64,000 nt of DNA from Paradesertivirga mongoliensis (GCF_024436395.1 NZ_JAFMZO010000001.1:1-64000), one strand, 5' to 3'; numbered from the stretch's first letter, positions 28,958-39,640 are shown. A program made the numbers and translations. Notes: a model not told the origin generated them from the letters alone.

Positions 28958-28986
28958 AAGAGGCTGAAATTAGTATTCAACCTCTT
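28958..28986 (-). terminator. Terminator of GH74-B
   Basis: Stem AAGAGGCTGAA (28958-28968) with TTCAACCTCTT (28976-28986), one mismatch, directly after the GH74-B stop. The minus-strand tail is TTTCTTATG. The sequence is related to the GH74-A and GH74-D terminators (shared AGGCTGA). Confidence 0.7.
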
Positions 28987-28994
28987 CATTAGAA

Positions 28995-31900
28995 CTATTG
29001 CTTTAGGATTTTTTTGGTTGTCACTTCATCACCGTTTTTGATAACTAATACATACAAGCCAGGAATAAATCCTTGCGTAGATATACTCTCCGTAGACTTA
29101 CTCAATGGCAAGGAGCGCATTAATATTCCGGCACTATTATAAAGATTCAATGTAGCTCCTGGTTGCAGTTTACTTACAGAAACCTGAAGTTCTAATTCGA
29201 CCGGATTGGGATAAACGCTAACCGAGCTTGAATTGGTTGATTCAACCTCTCTTAAATTTGCTATTTCAACCACTTTTAAATTGGAAATTACCGATGCATT
29301 ACAAGCACCTAAGCGATCACCATGGTTTAGATGATCATCTACACGCCCCTTGGGAACACAGATCTCGCTACCATCGTGGCAAATTTTTACTTTGTCGTTG
29401 TTACTGCCGCAGCGTACGTCTTCTACCGTAATTGATATAGATGCTGTAGCAGAGCAACCCAGGGCATCGATTACTTTGACGGTATATACTCCTGCTGAAC
29501 TCACGGAAAGAGACGAAGAACCTTCTATATCATTCCATAAGTAGGTATAAGGACCTGTACCACCTGATGGCAAAGCATTAATGGTTAATGAAGAAGGTCC
29601 ATAACCCAAATACAAAGTATTCTTCGCTACCCCGCTAAAATCCATTGCATAAATATCAGGAACGCTTACTGTAACAGGACTGTTGATTACAACACGTGTC
29701 TCACCTGTAGCCTGGTTGCCATGACCATCATCAACAAGCCAGTGAATGGTGCTTGTACCAACATTAAAGCTACCGCTAGCATCGGCGCCACTTCCGCTTC
29801 TGCTTGTAGCACCGCCAATAGAATAGCTAATTTGTGCCATTCCGCAATTATCTGTTGCCACTAATGCAGGAATTGCATAGCTTCCCTCAGCACTATAGCA
29901 CTGCGTAGCCACTTCCGGACGATAGGTGATTACTGGGGCGCTTACATCTTTTACTACCACACGTTGAGTTTGGGTAGCAGTATGGCCATTACCATTATCA
30001 TAGGTCCAGTTAATGGTATAAGTTCCCTGCTGGTTATAGGTTAGCGGATCATTTGTTGAACCATTTAATTTGCCTGCACAAGCATCTGTTGCTGTTGGTG
30101 CTGTCACCGTCACAGAGCATTCGCCATTTACCGGGGGCAGTTCAGCCAAGTCAGGCACTGGTTTACAATCACTTCCATAGATTTCCGTTTCAGTAATACC
30201 GAACCAGTAGGTACCTTCAGAATTTGCACCTGTCAAAGTTATCCTTACATACCGGTTGGTGTGGTCTGCTATATCAATAGGCTGAAATCCAGCCGTTAAA
30301 GCAGTAATTCCTGACCAGACCTGTGTCCAGGTGCTGCCATTCCCCATCTCCACTTTAATTGGATTAGTTCGCGTATTTCCGTTAAACATCATCAGTTTAA
30401 GATAATTAACTGTCTTATTTGCGCCTAAATCATAGGTAATCCAGCTAGTGGATAATGTTCCATTTCCAGCCCAACGCGTCCCGGTATTGCCATCATATGA
30501 GTTTGCCTTGGTGTTAGTGCCATCGTCGTATCCCGCTGTAGATCCGGTAATAACCAGTTTGGCAGGAGCTGTACCAGAAGTAGTAGCACTGGCTACATTT
30601 GACCAGGCAGAACTTCCGTTGATATTTTCTGTACCTACACGATAAGAATAAGAGGTACCCGCCAATACGCCGGTGTCGGAAAAAGACGTTGTGTTCGCCG
30701 GTGCATTGCTTAAAAACCCATAGTTCCCGGTCGCTTCTTTTCGTTCAATCCTGAAGTGGGTTTCATTATCGCTATTATCTGTCCATGAAAGATTGATCTG
30801 GTTAGCGCCCGAAGCAGTCGCCGTTAAGTTTGCAGGTCTTGCAGGTACTGGGCCTGAGCCTACAAAAATTCCATTTCCGTTAGTGCCTATAAATACCCTT
30901 CCATAAACTACACGATCAGCGGCCATTGAATTCGGTTCATTTCCCATCTTATAGTAAACATTGTCCATTTGGGTCCAGGAGGCACCATTATCATCCGAAC
31001 GGAAAACCCCGTCCGCTATATTGTTTACTGTTCCCATTACATATACTGCCGGATCAGTAGATAAAGCTTTTCCAACAGACATTAATCTGACATCTTGAAC
31101 GTTAGAGATTTTTGTAAAGGATGCCCCTGAATTAGTAGAATACCATAATCCTGACCCTTGTAACGAAACCCAGATATGGCCTTCTTTATCTGGCGCGGTT
31201 TCAACCTTCAAAAAAGAGGTATTAGATAACACCGGCAAAGTAGAAGATGCTATGGAAAAGTTAACTCCCCCGTCTGTGCTTACGTAAAACTTTCCGCCTT
31301 GATAGGCATAAAATTTTCTCCCATTTACTTTATCAGCAGCTATCGGGTTCGGGCTGCCTCCATTGAATATATTTGAACCGGGAACCAATCCTGCAGGCAG
31401 AGAATTAATTTTGGTCCATGTTACTCCGCGATCAGTGGAACGATAGGCATAGCCGTTAGCAGAAGGGACCCCCGCTTGAACAGGGCCACCCTGCCCTACC
31501 CAAATCATGGTCTCGCTTGTTGCAGATACAACTATCCTTCCGCCTGATTCACCGGCGGGGTATGTAGTAAAAATAGTGTAAGTGTCACCGCCATTGGTGG
31601 AGTACCCCCCATAAGCCGTTCCATCCCATCCTTTTCTCCCTACTCGCGCAATAAAATTTGGATTGCTTTCCTGAACAGCCACTCCTACCATATTTCCCGA
31701 CAGGCCCAGTGGTGTCCATGGAAAATATGCAGCCATGCTTTTTGTTGGTGGTTCTGTGATTGATTTATGATCAAATCCTCCAAGATCTGCTCCTCCGGTT
31801 AACAATTTATTTGGGCTACCTGCCGGAGGGCATAGAATAGTTCCCATCGTTACAAATTCTTCTAGATCAACTACTCGCCCTTTCCATTGCACCGTAGACG

Positions 31901-33047
31901 CCCATACATCGGTAGTCTGATAAACGGCGAAAATATCGGTAAACCAAACATGCCCTGCGTTGAAAGGATCAAAGACGAAATCCGTAATGTTTTTTGCAAA
32001 ATGGTCCGATGTTTTAAAGGGCATTTCAGAAACATCGAATGATCGGGCAAATTTTTCCCAGATTATTCCTCCGTCTTTACTTCGAAAGGTGGGACTATCC
32101 CAGGAATGTACGTTCACAATAACTTCCTCACTATTGTGAGGGTTTACATCTACTCCAATGTAGTCCGCAGTCGCTTGGGGTGTAAACTTCGACCAGGAAC
32201 TTCCGTTCCATTTAAAAACTCCGCTGTTGGTATAGTCAGCATCTGTGCTACTTTCTCTCACTCCAGCAGTTACATACATGGTCCCATTAGGATGAATAGC
32301 GGCTCGTCTCACCTCAGAAGGACTGCCTGGCATAAGCGTAAATGTCTCTCCTCCGTCTGTACTCCGGTAAACGCCATCATGGCATCCGATAAAAATATTC
32401 TTTGTTACCCCTGATATCATGCCTCCGCTCACATCGAAAGCAATAAATCTTCCATTAAGCGAATTAATCTTGCTCCATGATGTTCCTGAATTAATTCCTT
32501 TGTAAGTGCCATCTGCAACCGAGGTTACATACACCACCGAGCTGTTCTGTGGATCCACCACAATCCGATCCCCGCCGCGTTTATCCTGAGCCGAATTGGC
32601 AGCAACACGGATAGTAAGTCCTGCATCAGTCCAGGATGTTCCCCGGTCGGTTGATTTAATCACTTTTCCTGGAGGCGACCAACCGTTAGCGTAATCAGCA
32701 TACTTTCCAACGGTAGCATACAGAATATTTCCCGTATCATCCTGGGGATCAAAGGCAATATTTCCACATGCACTGTTATTGCTCTGGCTAAGCGGCACCG
32801 CGTTTAACAGGCCCTCCCACTTTTGAGCATTGTGGTTCCAGCGGTAAGGGTTCCCCACATCCGTAGTGGCAAAAAACAAGTTCGGGACTTTTGGATGCGC
32901 TTTAATGCTGGTCACGCTTCCACCGCCGCCAATGCGCACGGTTGCCCAGCTGGTTTGAGCGTTTGACTGCAAACTATATCCTAATAATAGGATAGTAAGC
33001 AAGAACAAACTCAGCTGAAATCGTTTCTGAGGTAATAATCTTTCCAT
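28995..33047 (-). CDS. GH74-B: secreted GH74 enzyme, FN3-discoidin-HYR-T9SS
   Basis: 1350 aa. The signal peptide ends near SNAQ. The GH74 catalytic region is about 32-725, with Asp63 (TTDVGNPYRW) and Asp421 (GGADLGGFDH). FN3 (about 732-815) and one discoidin-like domain (about 820-957) follow. Two HYR-like Ig modules (ECSVTVTAPTATDACAG, about 960-1125) and a SprB-like repeat (GGTGPYTYLWND) come next. A Cys-rich motif (KVKICHDGSEICV, then HLNHGDRLGAC) precedes the T9SS tail (about 1275-1350). Its N-terminal half is very close to GH74-C, pointing to recent duplication. It is driven by module copy 3 through a leader of about 350 nt. Confidence 0.92.
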   Translation of the reverse strand: MERLLPQKRFQLSLFLLTILLLGYSLQSNAQTSWATVRIGGGGSVTSIKAHPKVPNLFFATTDVGNPYRWNHNAQKWEGLLNAVPLSQSNNSACGNIAFDPQDDTGNILYATVGKYADYANGWSPPGKVIKSTDRGTSWTDAGLTIRVAANSAQDKRGGDRIVVDPQNSSVVYVTSVADGTYKGINSGTSWSKINSLNGRFIAFDVSGGMISGVTKNIFIGCHDGVYRSTDGGETFTLMPGSPSEVRRAAIHPNGTMYVTAGVRESSTDADYTNSGVFKWNGSSWSKFTPQATADYIGVDVNPHNSEEVIVNVHSWDSPTFRSKDGGIIWEKFARSFDVSEMPFKTSDHFAKNITDFVFDPFNAGHVWFTDIFAVYQTTDVWASTVQWKGRVVDLEEFVTMGTILCPPAGSPNKLLTGGADLGGFDHKSITEPPTKSMAAYFPWTPLGLSGNMVGVAVQESNPNFIARVGRKGWDGTAYGGYSTNGGDTYTIFTTYPAGESGGRIVVSATSETMIWVGQGGPVQAGVPSANGYAYRSTDRGVTWTKINSLPAGLVPGSNIFNGGSPNPIAADKVNGRKFYAYQGGKFYVSTDGGVNFSIASSTLPVLSNTSFLKVETAPDKEGHIWVSLQGSGLWYSTNSGASFTKISNVQDVRLMSVGKALSTDPAVYVMGTVNNIADGVFRSDDNGASWTQMDNVYYKMGNEPNSMAADRVVYGRVFIGTNGNGIFVGSGPVPARPANLTATASGANQINLSWTDNSDNETHFRIERKEATGNYGFLSNAPANTTSFSDTGVLAGTSYSYRVGTENINGSSAWSNVASATTSGTAPAKLVITGSTAGYDDGTNTKANSYDGNTGTRWAGNGTLSTSWITYDLGANKTVNYLKLMMFNGNTRTNPIKVEMGNGSTWTQVWSGITALTAGFQPIDIADHTNRYVRITLTGANSEGTYWFGITETEIYGSDCKPVPDLAELPPVNGECSVTVTAPTATDACAGKLNGSTNDPLTYNQQGTYTINWTYDNGNGHTATQTQRVVVKDVSAPVITYRPEVATQCYSAEGSYAIPALVATDNCGMAQISYSIGGATSRSGSGADASGSFNVGTSTIHWLVDDGHGNQATGETRVVINSPVTVSVPDIYAMDFSGVAKNTLYLGYGPSSLTINALPSGGTGPYTYLWNDIEGSSSLSVSSAGVYTVKVIDALGCSATASISITVEDVRCGSNNDKVKICHDGSEICVPKGRVDDHLNHGDRLGACNASVISNLKVVEIANLREVESTNSSSVSVYPNPVELELQVSVSKLQPGATLNLYNSAGILMRSLPLSKSTESISTQGFIPGLYVLVIKNGDEVTTKKILKQ

Positions 33048-33230
33048 TTTTATTAATTAATAGGTTTATATTTAAGAATTCATTCCGTGGATTACGTTAA
33101 CAAAAAGCATCGTCTCCGCTTTTCGGTGGAAGCAGGATACTGAACTAGGGTTTGCAGGGGTAGCCGCTCAGGCGAAAGGCTCTGTAAATTTCAGGTAACT
33201 GCCTCCGGGTATGGGCTGATTCAACTTACC

Positions 33231-33326
33231 TCACCCTAATTCTAAAACTGTTTTGACAGCAGACCTTCGACTACTATAAAAATCCGACAGCACAAAACAT
33301 GTGAAAACTGAGTAGTGATTTTTCAT
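33231..33326 (-). CDS. Leader ORF, copy 3 (31 aa)
   Basis: Begins MKNHYSVFTCFVLSDFYSS and ends at a TGA within the GH74-B leader. The first 15 residues match the ORFs ahead of GH74-A and GH74-C. It lies about 70 nt after the predicted transcription start. Confidence 0.35.
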   Translation of the reverse strand: MKNHYSVFTCFVLSDFYSSRRSAVKTVLELG

Positions 33327-33402
33327 ATGTTATGAATTGGTTTATTTGGCTTGCAAGTGTATAAACAGGGAATTACTGATTCTCTTTTATCCAAACACTA
33401 TC

Positions 33403-33503
33403 TAAACTTAAGGCTTTGAGCATCAAAGATCAATATTCGAGAGCTAGCAAAAGCCACTTTTCCTATCGCAATCGCTTGTGTAATCGTTTTCGAGAGATAG
33501 AAA
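33403..33503 (-). promoter_or_regulatory. Module copy 3: promoter plus operator block, for GH74-B
   Basis: -33 TTG (33431-33433), a 20-bp spacer, and -7 TAAGTTTA (33403-33410). The operator block at 33464-33503 keeps TATCGCAATCGCTTGTG, but the right arm is degenerate (AATCGTTTTCGAGA). No zinc-ribbon relic is recognisable downstream on the plus strand; 33504-33642 is unassigned. Confidence 0.8.
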
Positions 33504-33642
33504 TTTTTTAGCTTAACTAGACCTTCAAGTTCTAAACATGAAAACAGAAGACCTAAGATGTCAACAAATTCCTTAACACCCTTGAGATCAGGTTAGTAGT
33601 TGTAGACTAGTCCTATAAAATAAATATCCGAGTAACTGCGTC

Positions 33643-33693
33643 AAAAACAAATGGCTGAATAACCATTTGCTTTTCAAATGAGTTATTCAGCCA
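33643..33693 (-). terminator. Terminator of GH74-C
   Basis: A long stem, TGGCTGAATAAC (33652-33663) with the GTTATTCAGCCA arm ending at 33693 and inner CATTTG/CAAATG, is followed on the minus strand by TTTGTTTTTG. It lies about 50 bp beyond the GH74-C stop. Confidence 0.85.
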
Positions 33694-33745
33694 AATATCT
33701 GACGTTATACAAAGGCCACTCAGTTATGCGGCTTTTCCCAAAAAG

Positions 33746-36700
33746 CTATTGCTTCAGGATTTTTTTAGTAGTTACTCCATCACCATTTTTTACAGTTAAT
33801 AAGTATAAGCCCGGAGTAAAACCCTGCATAGATATACTCTCGGTAGATTTCTCCAATGGCAAAGAGAGGAGCAATGTTCCTGTGAGATTATACAACTGCA
33901 TGGTAGCACCGGGTTTCAACGAGCTTACAGAGACTTGCAGTACGGATTCAACCGGATTTGGATAAACGCTAACCACATTGGAATTGGCTGTTTCAATCTC
34001 TCTTAAGTTGGAAACAGTGGCAACTGATTCATCAGCGTCTTTTGAATTCGAAGCTAGCCCCACACCACAAGTACCTAGGCGATCACCGTGATTTAAATGC
34101 TCCTGTACAGCATTTCTGGAAATACAAATCTCTTTCCCGTTGTGACAAACTTTTACTTTATCATTGTTATTCCCGCAACGCACATCTTCTACTTTAATTG
34201 TAATAGAAGCTGTAGTAGAACAGCCCAGGGCATCCACAACTTTAACCGTATACACTCCTGCTGAATTTACTGAGAGAGATGAGGCTCCTGCGACATCATT
34301 CCATAAATAAGTATAAGGTCCGGTTCCGCCTGATGGTAAAGCATTAATAGTTAGCGACGAGGGACCATACCCTAAATACAAGGTATTCTTCTCATCCACA
34401 TTGGGATCCATGGCGTAAACATCAGGAATACTTACTGTAACAGCGCTGTTGATTACCACATTGGTTTCAGTCCTTGTTTCATTACCATGACCATCTTCAA
34501 CAAGCCATTCAATTGTGCTAACACCAGTATTAAATTGACCGCTCGCGTCGGCGCCGCTTCCACTTCTGGTTGTAGCGCCGCTAATAGAATAGCTAATAGT
34601 TGTTGTTCCGCAATTGTCTGTTGCCGTTAGTGATGGAATGGTATACGTTCCATCTGCACTATAACACTGAACCGGCACTTCAGGTCGGTGGGTAATCTCT
34701 GGTGCACTTACATCTTTAACTACTACACTTTGATTTTGAGTTGTAGTATTGCCATTACCATCATCAAAGGTCCAGGTAATGGTATAAGTTCCCTGCTGGT
34801 TATAGGTCAGCGGGTGGTTTGTTGAAGCGGTTAATTTACCTGCACAAGCATCTGTTGCTGTTGGTGCTGTTACCGTTACAGAACATTCGCCATTTACCTG
34901 TGGAAGTTCAGCTATATCAGGTACTGGTTTAGTAGCATCGCTTATAGTTAATGTGCCATTTACATAACTTATCTGGTAATTTGAAAGTCCAGAACCTTGT
35001 GCATTGGCAGCAACAATCGCGTAAGTTCCTTTACTTCCGCTTTCAGCAGCGCTTTCACTTGTCAGCAGAACAGTATTCACCTTATCTGCCGCAACTAAGC
35101 CTGCTACGGTAAAATCTGTGGTGCCTAAATTTATAGCTACCCCACATTCCTTTGTCTGGTTACTGGCAGTAACAGCTAATGCTTTCGGGCTTATACGGAA
35201 TGTTGCCTTGGCTGAGACTGGCTTGTAAGAAGTATTTCCCGCATAAGATGCCTCGACTATATAAGTGCCTACATTTACAGGAGCACCGTTAATAACGTTA
35301 CCGATTGTATCCTTATAAGTAAAGCTTAAAGCCGGACTTAGCTTATCTTCAATTCCACCAATACCATATGCATAACCAGATACTGCACGTGGTTTACCAT
35401 CATAAATATAGTTGGCCTCTTCCAGTTTAATCGTTGCCGGTCCATCAGGTTCAGTTCCATAGATTTCTGTTTCATTAAGATGGAACCAGTAAGTACCTTC
35501 AGAATTTGCGCCGGTCAAGCTTATTTTAACATACCGGTTGGTGTTGTCGGCTATATCTAGAGTTTGAAATCCAGCGGTTAAGGCAGTGTTTCCTGACCAA
35601 ACCTGTGTCCAGGTACTGCCATCTCCCATCTCCACCTTAATTGGATTAGTTCGGGTATTACCGCTAAACAACATCAGTTTGAGATAATTAACTGTCTTAT
35701 ATGAACCTAAATCATATATAATCCAGGTGCTGGACACTGCTCCGCTTCCTGACCAACGGGTTGTGGTATTGCCGTCATAAGAGTGTTCTTTAGGGTTGGT
35801 GGCGTCTGAGAATCCCGCGGTAGACCCGGTAATAATCAGTTTAACAGGACCTAAAGTAGTGGCGCTGGCTTCATTTGACCAGGCAGAACTTCCATTACTC
35901 CTTTCTGATCGTACACGATAGGTATAAGTGGTACTCTGTTGTAAGCCGGTGTCGGAAAATGACGTTGCGTTAGCCGGTGCATTGCTTAAAAAAACATAGT
36001 TTCCGGTACCTTCTTTTCGTTCAATCCTGAAGCTGGTTTCATCATTGCTATTATCCGTCCATGACAGATTGATCCCATTAAAGCCTGAAGCGCTCGCTTT
36101 TAAATAAGCTGGTGCTGTAGGATCAGTTCCATAAATTTCGGTCTCAGTAATTCCGAACCAGTAAGCGCCCTCAGAATTCGCACCTGTCAGGCTTATTCTA
36201 ACATACCGGTTGGTGTTATCTGCGATATCGATAGTCTGAAACCCAGCCGTTAAGGCAGTATTTCCCGACCAAACCTGTGTCCAGCTGCTGCCATTTCCCA
36301 TCTCCACTTTAATGGGATTAGTTCGGGTACTGCCACTGAACATCATCAGTTTGAGATAATTGACTGCCTTATCTGCCCCTAAATCATAGGTAACCCAGGT
36401 GCTGGACAATGTCCCGTTTCCTGACCAACGTGTGCCGGTATTACCATCATAAGAGTTTTCTTTAGGGTTAGTGGCATCGTTGTATCCCGCTGTAGATCCG
36501 GTAATAACCAGTTTCACAGGAGGTGTACCAAGAGTAGTAACGCTGGCTTCATCTGACCAGGCAGAACTTCCATTACTGCCATCTGATCTTATACGATAGG
36601 AATAAGTGGTACCTGGTAATAAACCGTTTTCAGAAAATGATGTTGCGTTAGCCGGTGCATTACTTAAAAACACATAATTACCGGTTCCTTCTTTTCGTTC

Positions 36701-39640
36701 AATCCTGAAACTGGTTTCATCATCGCTAACGTCCGTCCACGAAAGATTGACACCGTTAGAACCCGAAGCACTCGCTTTTAAATTCGTTGGTGCTGCACTT
36801 TCTGTTCCATAGATTTCCGTTTCAGTAATATGGAACCAGTAAGTGCCCTCAGAATTTGCACCGGTTAAAGATATTCTAACATACCGGTTGGTATTGTCTG
36901 CTACATTTATTGTCTGATAACCCGCCGTTAAGGCAGTGTTCCCAGACCATACCTGTGTCCAGGTGCTGCCATTTCCCATCTCCACCTTAATTGGATTAGT
37001 TCGGCTATTTCCGCTAAATATCATCAGTTTGAGATAATTAACCGTCTTATCTGCACCTAAATCATAGGTAATCCAGGTGTTGGACAATACTCCGCTTCCA
37101 GACCAACGCGTCGCAGTATTGTTATCGTAAGAGAATTCTTTACCGGAGGTCTGAAATCCTGCTGTAGATCCGGTGATAACCAGTTTGGCAGGAGCTATAC
37201 CAGTAGTGGTAGCGCTGGCTACATTGGACCAGTCAGAACTTCCACTAATACCGTCTGAACTTACCCGATAGGAATAGGAAGTACCCGGTATTAGGTCGGT
37301 GTCTGAAAAAGACGTTGAGTTAGCTGGCGCATTGCTTAAAAACATAAAGTTCCCAGGCCCTTCTTTTCGTTCAATCTTAAAGTGGGTTTCATTACTGGTA
37401 TTATCTGTCCATGACAGATTGATCTGGTTAGGGCCCGAAGCACTCGCCGTTAAGTTTGCCGGCGCCACGGGTGCCGGGCCCGAGCCCACAAAAATGCCAT
37501 TGCCATTAGTGCCTATAAATACCCGCCCATAGACTACACGATCAGCGGCCATTGAATTGGGTTCATTTCCCATTTTATACGAAGCGTTGTCGATTTGGGT
37601 CCAGGAGGCACCGTTATCATTTGAGCGGAAAACGCCGTCTTTTATATTGTTTACTGTTCCCATTACATATACTGCCGGTTCTGTAGATAAAGCTTTTCCA
37701 ACAGACATTAATCTGGCATCTTGAACATTAGCGATTTTTGTAAAGGATGCCCCTGAATTATCAGAATACCATAATCCTGCTGCTTGTAACGAAACCCAGA
37801 TATGTCCTTCTTTATCTGGCACGGTTTCCACCTTCAAAAAGGATATACTAGTTAATACTGGCAGGGTAGAAGATGCTATGGAAAAGCTAGCTCCACCATC
37901 TGTGCTTACATAAAATTTTCCGTTTTGGTAAGCATAGAATTTATCGCCATTTACTTTATCCGCAGCTATTGGATTCGGGCTGCCTCCATCAAATATATTT
38001 GAACCAGGAACTAACCCTGTAGGCAAGCCTGAAACTGCCGTCCACGAGCCTCCACGGTTTGTGGAGCGATAGGCGGAGCCGCCCTGCCCTACCCAAATCA
38101 TGGTCTCGCTTTTTGCAGAAACAACTATCCTTCCTCCGGATGTACCAGGAGGGTACGTACTAAAAATGGTGTAATTGTCACCTCCATTGGTGGAGTATCC
38201 ACCATAAGCTGAACCGCCCCATCCTTTTCTTCCTACTCGAGCAATAAAATTCGGATTAGTTTCCTGAACAGCCACTCCTACCATATTTCCCGACAGCCCC
38301 TCTGGTGTCCATGGAAAAAATGCAGCCATGCTTTTTGTTGGTGGTTCGGTGATTGATTTATGATCAAATCCTCCAAGATCTGCTCCTCCGGTTAACAATT
38401 TATTTGGGCTACCTGCCGGAGGGCATAAAATAGTTCCCATCGTTACAAATTCTTCTAGATCAACTACTCGCCCTTTCCACTGCACCGTAGACGCCCATAC
38501 ATCGGTAGTCTGATAAACGGCAAAAATATCGGTAAACCAAACATGCCCGGCGTTGAAAGGATCAAAGACGAAATCCGTAATGTTTTTTGCAAAATGGTCC
38601 GATGTTTTAAAAGGCATTTCAGAAACATCAAATGATCTGGCGAACCTGTCCCAGATTAGTCCTCCGTCCTTACTCCGGAAGGTGGGACTGTCCCAGGAAT
38701 GTACGTTCACTATTACCTCCTCGCTGTTGTGAGGATTTACATCTACTCCAATGTAGTCTGCAGACGCTTGCGGGGTAAACTTTGACCAGGAACTTCCGTT
38801 CCATTTAAAAACTCCGCTGTTGGTATAGTCAGTATCTGTACCACTTTCCCTTATTCCAGCCGTTACATACATGGTGCCATTAGGGTGAATAGCCGCTCGT
38901 CTCACTTCAGACGGACTGCCCGGCATGAGCGTAAATGTCTCTCCGCCGTCTGTACTCAGGTAAACGCCATCATGGCATCCGATGAAAATATTCTTCGTTA
39001 CCCCTGATATCATGCCTCCGCTAACATCGAAAGCAATAAATCTTCCATTAAGCGCATTGACCTTGCTCCATGATGTTCCAGAATTAACTCCCTTGTAAGT
39101 ACCATCTGCATGCGAGGTTACATACACCACCGAACTGTTTTGAGGATCTACGACAATCCGGTCTCCACCGCGTTTATCCTGAGCTGAGTTGGCAGCAACA
39201 CGGATAGTAAGGCCTGCATCAGTCCAGGTTGTTCCCCGGTCTGTTGATTTAATCACTTTTCCCGGAGGCGACCAGCCGTTGGCGTAATCAGCCATTTTGC
39301 CGACCGTGGCATACAAGATATTTCCCGTAGCATCCTGTGGATCAAAGGCAATATTTCCACATGCACTGTTATTTTGCTGGCTAAGCGGCACCCAGTTTAA
39401 AAGGCCCTCCCACTTTTGAGCATTGTGATTCCAACGGTAAGGGTTCCCCACATCCGTAGTGGCAAAAAACAAGTTCGGGACTTTCGGATGCGCTTTAATG
39501 CTGGTTACGCTTCCACCGCCGCCAATGCGCACGGTTGACCAGCTGGTCTGAGCGTCTGCTTGCAAACTATATCCTAATAACAGGATAGTAAGCAAGAACA
39601 AACTCAGCTGAAATCGTTTCTGAGGTAATCGTTTTCTCAT
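33746..39640 (-). CDS. GH74-C: giant secreted GH74 enzyme with three FN3-discoidin repeats
   Basis: 1964 aa, the largest paralogue. The signal peptide ends near QADAQ. The GH74 propellers span about 32-720 with Asp63 and Asp421 conserved. Three FN3 plus discoidin-like units of about 225 residues each follow (about 723-945, 945-1170, 1170-1397). An MBG-type domain (about 1400-1570, YIYDGKPRAVSGYAYG then YQISYVNGTLTI), HYR-like modules (about 1575-1740), a SprB-like repeat, the KVCHNGKEICIS Cys motif, and a T9SS tail (about 1890-1964) complete it. The extra binding modules should increase grip on an insoluble or cell-wall glycan. It is driven by module copy 4 through a leader of about 395 nt containing a 99-aa ORF. 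Confidence 0.93.
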   Translation of the reverse strand: MRKRLPQKRFQLSLFLLTILLLGYSLQADAQTSWSTVRIGGGGSVTSIKAHPKVPNLFFATTDVGNPYRWNHNAQKWEGLLNWVPLSQQNNSACGNIAFDPQDATGNILYATVGKMADYANGWSPPGKVIKSTDRGTTWTDAGLTIRVAANSAQDKRGGDRIVVDPQNSSVVYVTSHADGTYKGVNSGTSWSKVNALNGRFIAFDVSGGMISGVTKNIFIGCHDGVYLSTDGGETFTLMPGSPSEVRRAAIHPNGTMYVTAGIRESGTDTDYTNSGVFKWNGSSWSKFTPQASADYIGVDVNPHNSEEVIVNVHSWDSPTFRSKDGGLIWDRFARSFDVSEMPFKTSDHFAKNITDFVFDPFNAGHVWFTDIFAVYQTTDVWASTVQWKGRVVDLEEFVTMGTILCPPAGSPNKLLTGGADLGGFDHKSITEPPTKSMAAFFPWTPEGLSGNMVGVAVQETNPNFIARVGRKGWGGSAYGGYSTNGGDNYTIFSTYPPGTSGGRIVVSAKSETMIWVGQGGSAYRSTNRGGSWTAVSGLPTGLVPGSNIFDGGSPNPIAADKVNGDKFYAYQNGKFYVSTDGGASFSIASSTLPVLTSISFLKVETVPDKEGHIWVSLQAAGLWYSDNSGASFTKIANVQDARLMSVGKALSTEPAVYVMGTVNNIKDGVFRSNDNGASWTQIDNASYKMGNEPNSMAADRVVYGRVFIGTNGNGIFVGSGPAPVAPANLTASASGPNQINLSWTDNTSNETHFKIERKEGPGNFMFLSNAPANSTSFSDTDLIPGTSYSYRVSSDGISGSSDWSNVASATTTGIAPAKLVITGSTAGFQTSGKEFSYDNNTATRWSGSGVLSNTWITYDLGADKTVNYLKLMIFSGNSRTNPIKVEMGNGSTWTQVWSGNTALTAGYQTINVADNTNRYVRISLTGANSEGTYWFHITETEIYGTESAAPTNLKASASGSNGVNLSWTDVSDDETSFRIERKEGTGNYVFLSNAPANATSFSENGLLPGTTYSYRIRSDGSNGSSAWSDEASVTTLGTPPVKLVITGSTAGYNDATNPKENSYDGNTGTRWSGNGTLSSTWVTYDLGADKAVNYLKLMMFSGSTRTNPIKVEMGNGSSWTQVWSGNTALTAGFQTIDIADNTNRYVRISLTGANSEGAYWFGITETEIYGTDPTAPAYLKASASGFNGINLSWTDNSNDETSFRIERKEGTGNYVFLSNAPANATSFSDTGLQQSTTYTYRVRSERSNGSSAWSNEASATTLGPVKLIITGSTAGFSDATNPKEHSYDGNTTTRWSGSGAVSSTWIIYDLGSYKTVNYLKLMLFSGNTRTNPIKVEMGDGSTWTQVWSGNTALTAGFQTLDIADNTNRYVKISLTGANSEGTYWFHLNETEIYGTEPDGPATIKLEEANYIYDGKPRAVSGYAYGIGGIEDKLSPALSFTYKDTIGNVINGAPVNVGTYIVEASYAGNTSYKPVSAKATFRISPKALAVTASNQTKECGVAINLGTTDFTVAGLVAADKVNTVLLTSESAAESGSKGTYAIVAANAQGSGLSNYQISYVNGTLTISDATKPVPDIAELPQVNGECSVTVTAPTATDACAGKLTASTNHPLTYNQQGTYTITWTFDDGNGNTTTQNQSVVVKDVSAPEITHRPEVPVQCYSADGTYTIPSLTATDNCGTTTISYSISGATTRSGSGADASGQFNTGVSTIEWLVEDGHGNETRTETNVVINSAVTVSIPDVYAMDPNVDEKNTLYLGYGPSSLTINALPSGGTGPYTYLWNDVAGASSLSVNSAGVYTVKVVDALGCSTTASITIKVEDVRCGNNNDKVKVCHNGKEICISRNAVQEHLNHGDRLGTCGVGLASNSKDADESVATVSNLREIETANSNVVSVYPNPVESVLQVSVSSLKPGATMQLYNLTGTLLLSLPLEKSTESISMQGFTPGLYLLTVKNGDGVTTKKILKQ
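35450..37475 (-). repeat. Three tandem FN3-discoidin coding units (about 675 bp each)
   Basis: Units run approximately 37475-36805, 36804-36125 and 36124-35450. Each begins with an FN3 segment (INLSWTD, then FRIERKEGTGNY) and ends at a discoidin motif (ETEIYG). Near-identical words such as ACCTGTGTCCAG recur in each unit. They are intragenic duplications within GH74-C. Confidence 0.85.

Noticed and set aside
35450..37475. Assembly artefact as the source of the three FN3-discoidin units in GH74-C
   Set aside because: The units differ at many positions and keep the frame, so they are genuine diverged duplications.
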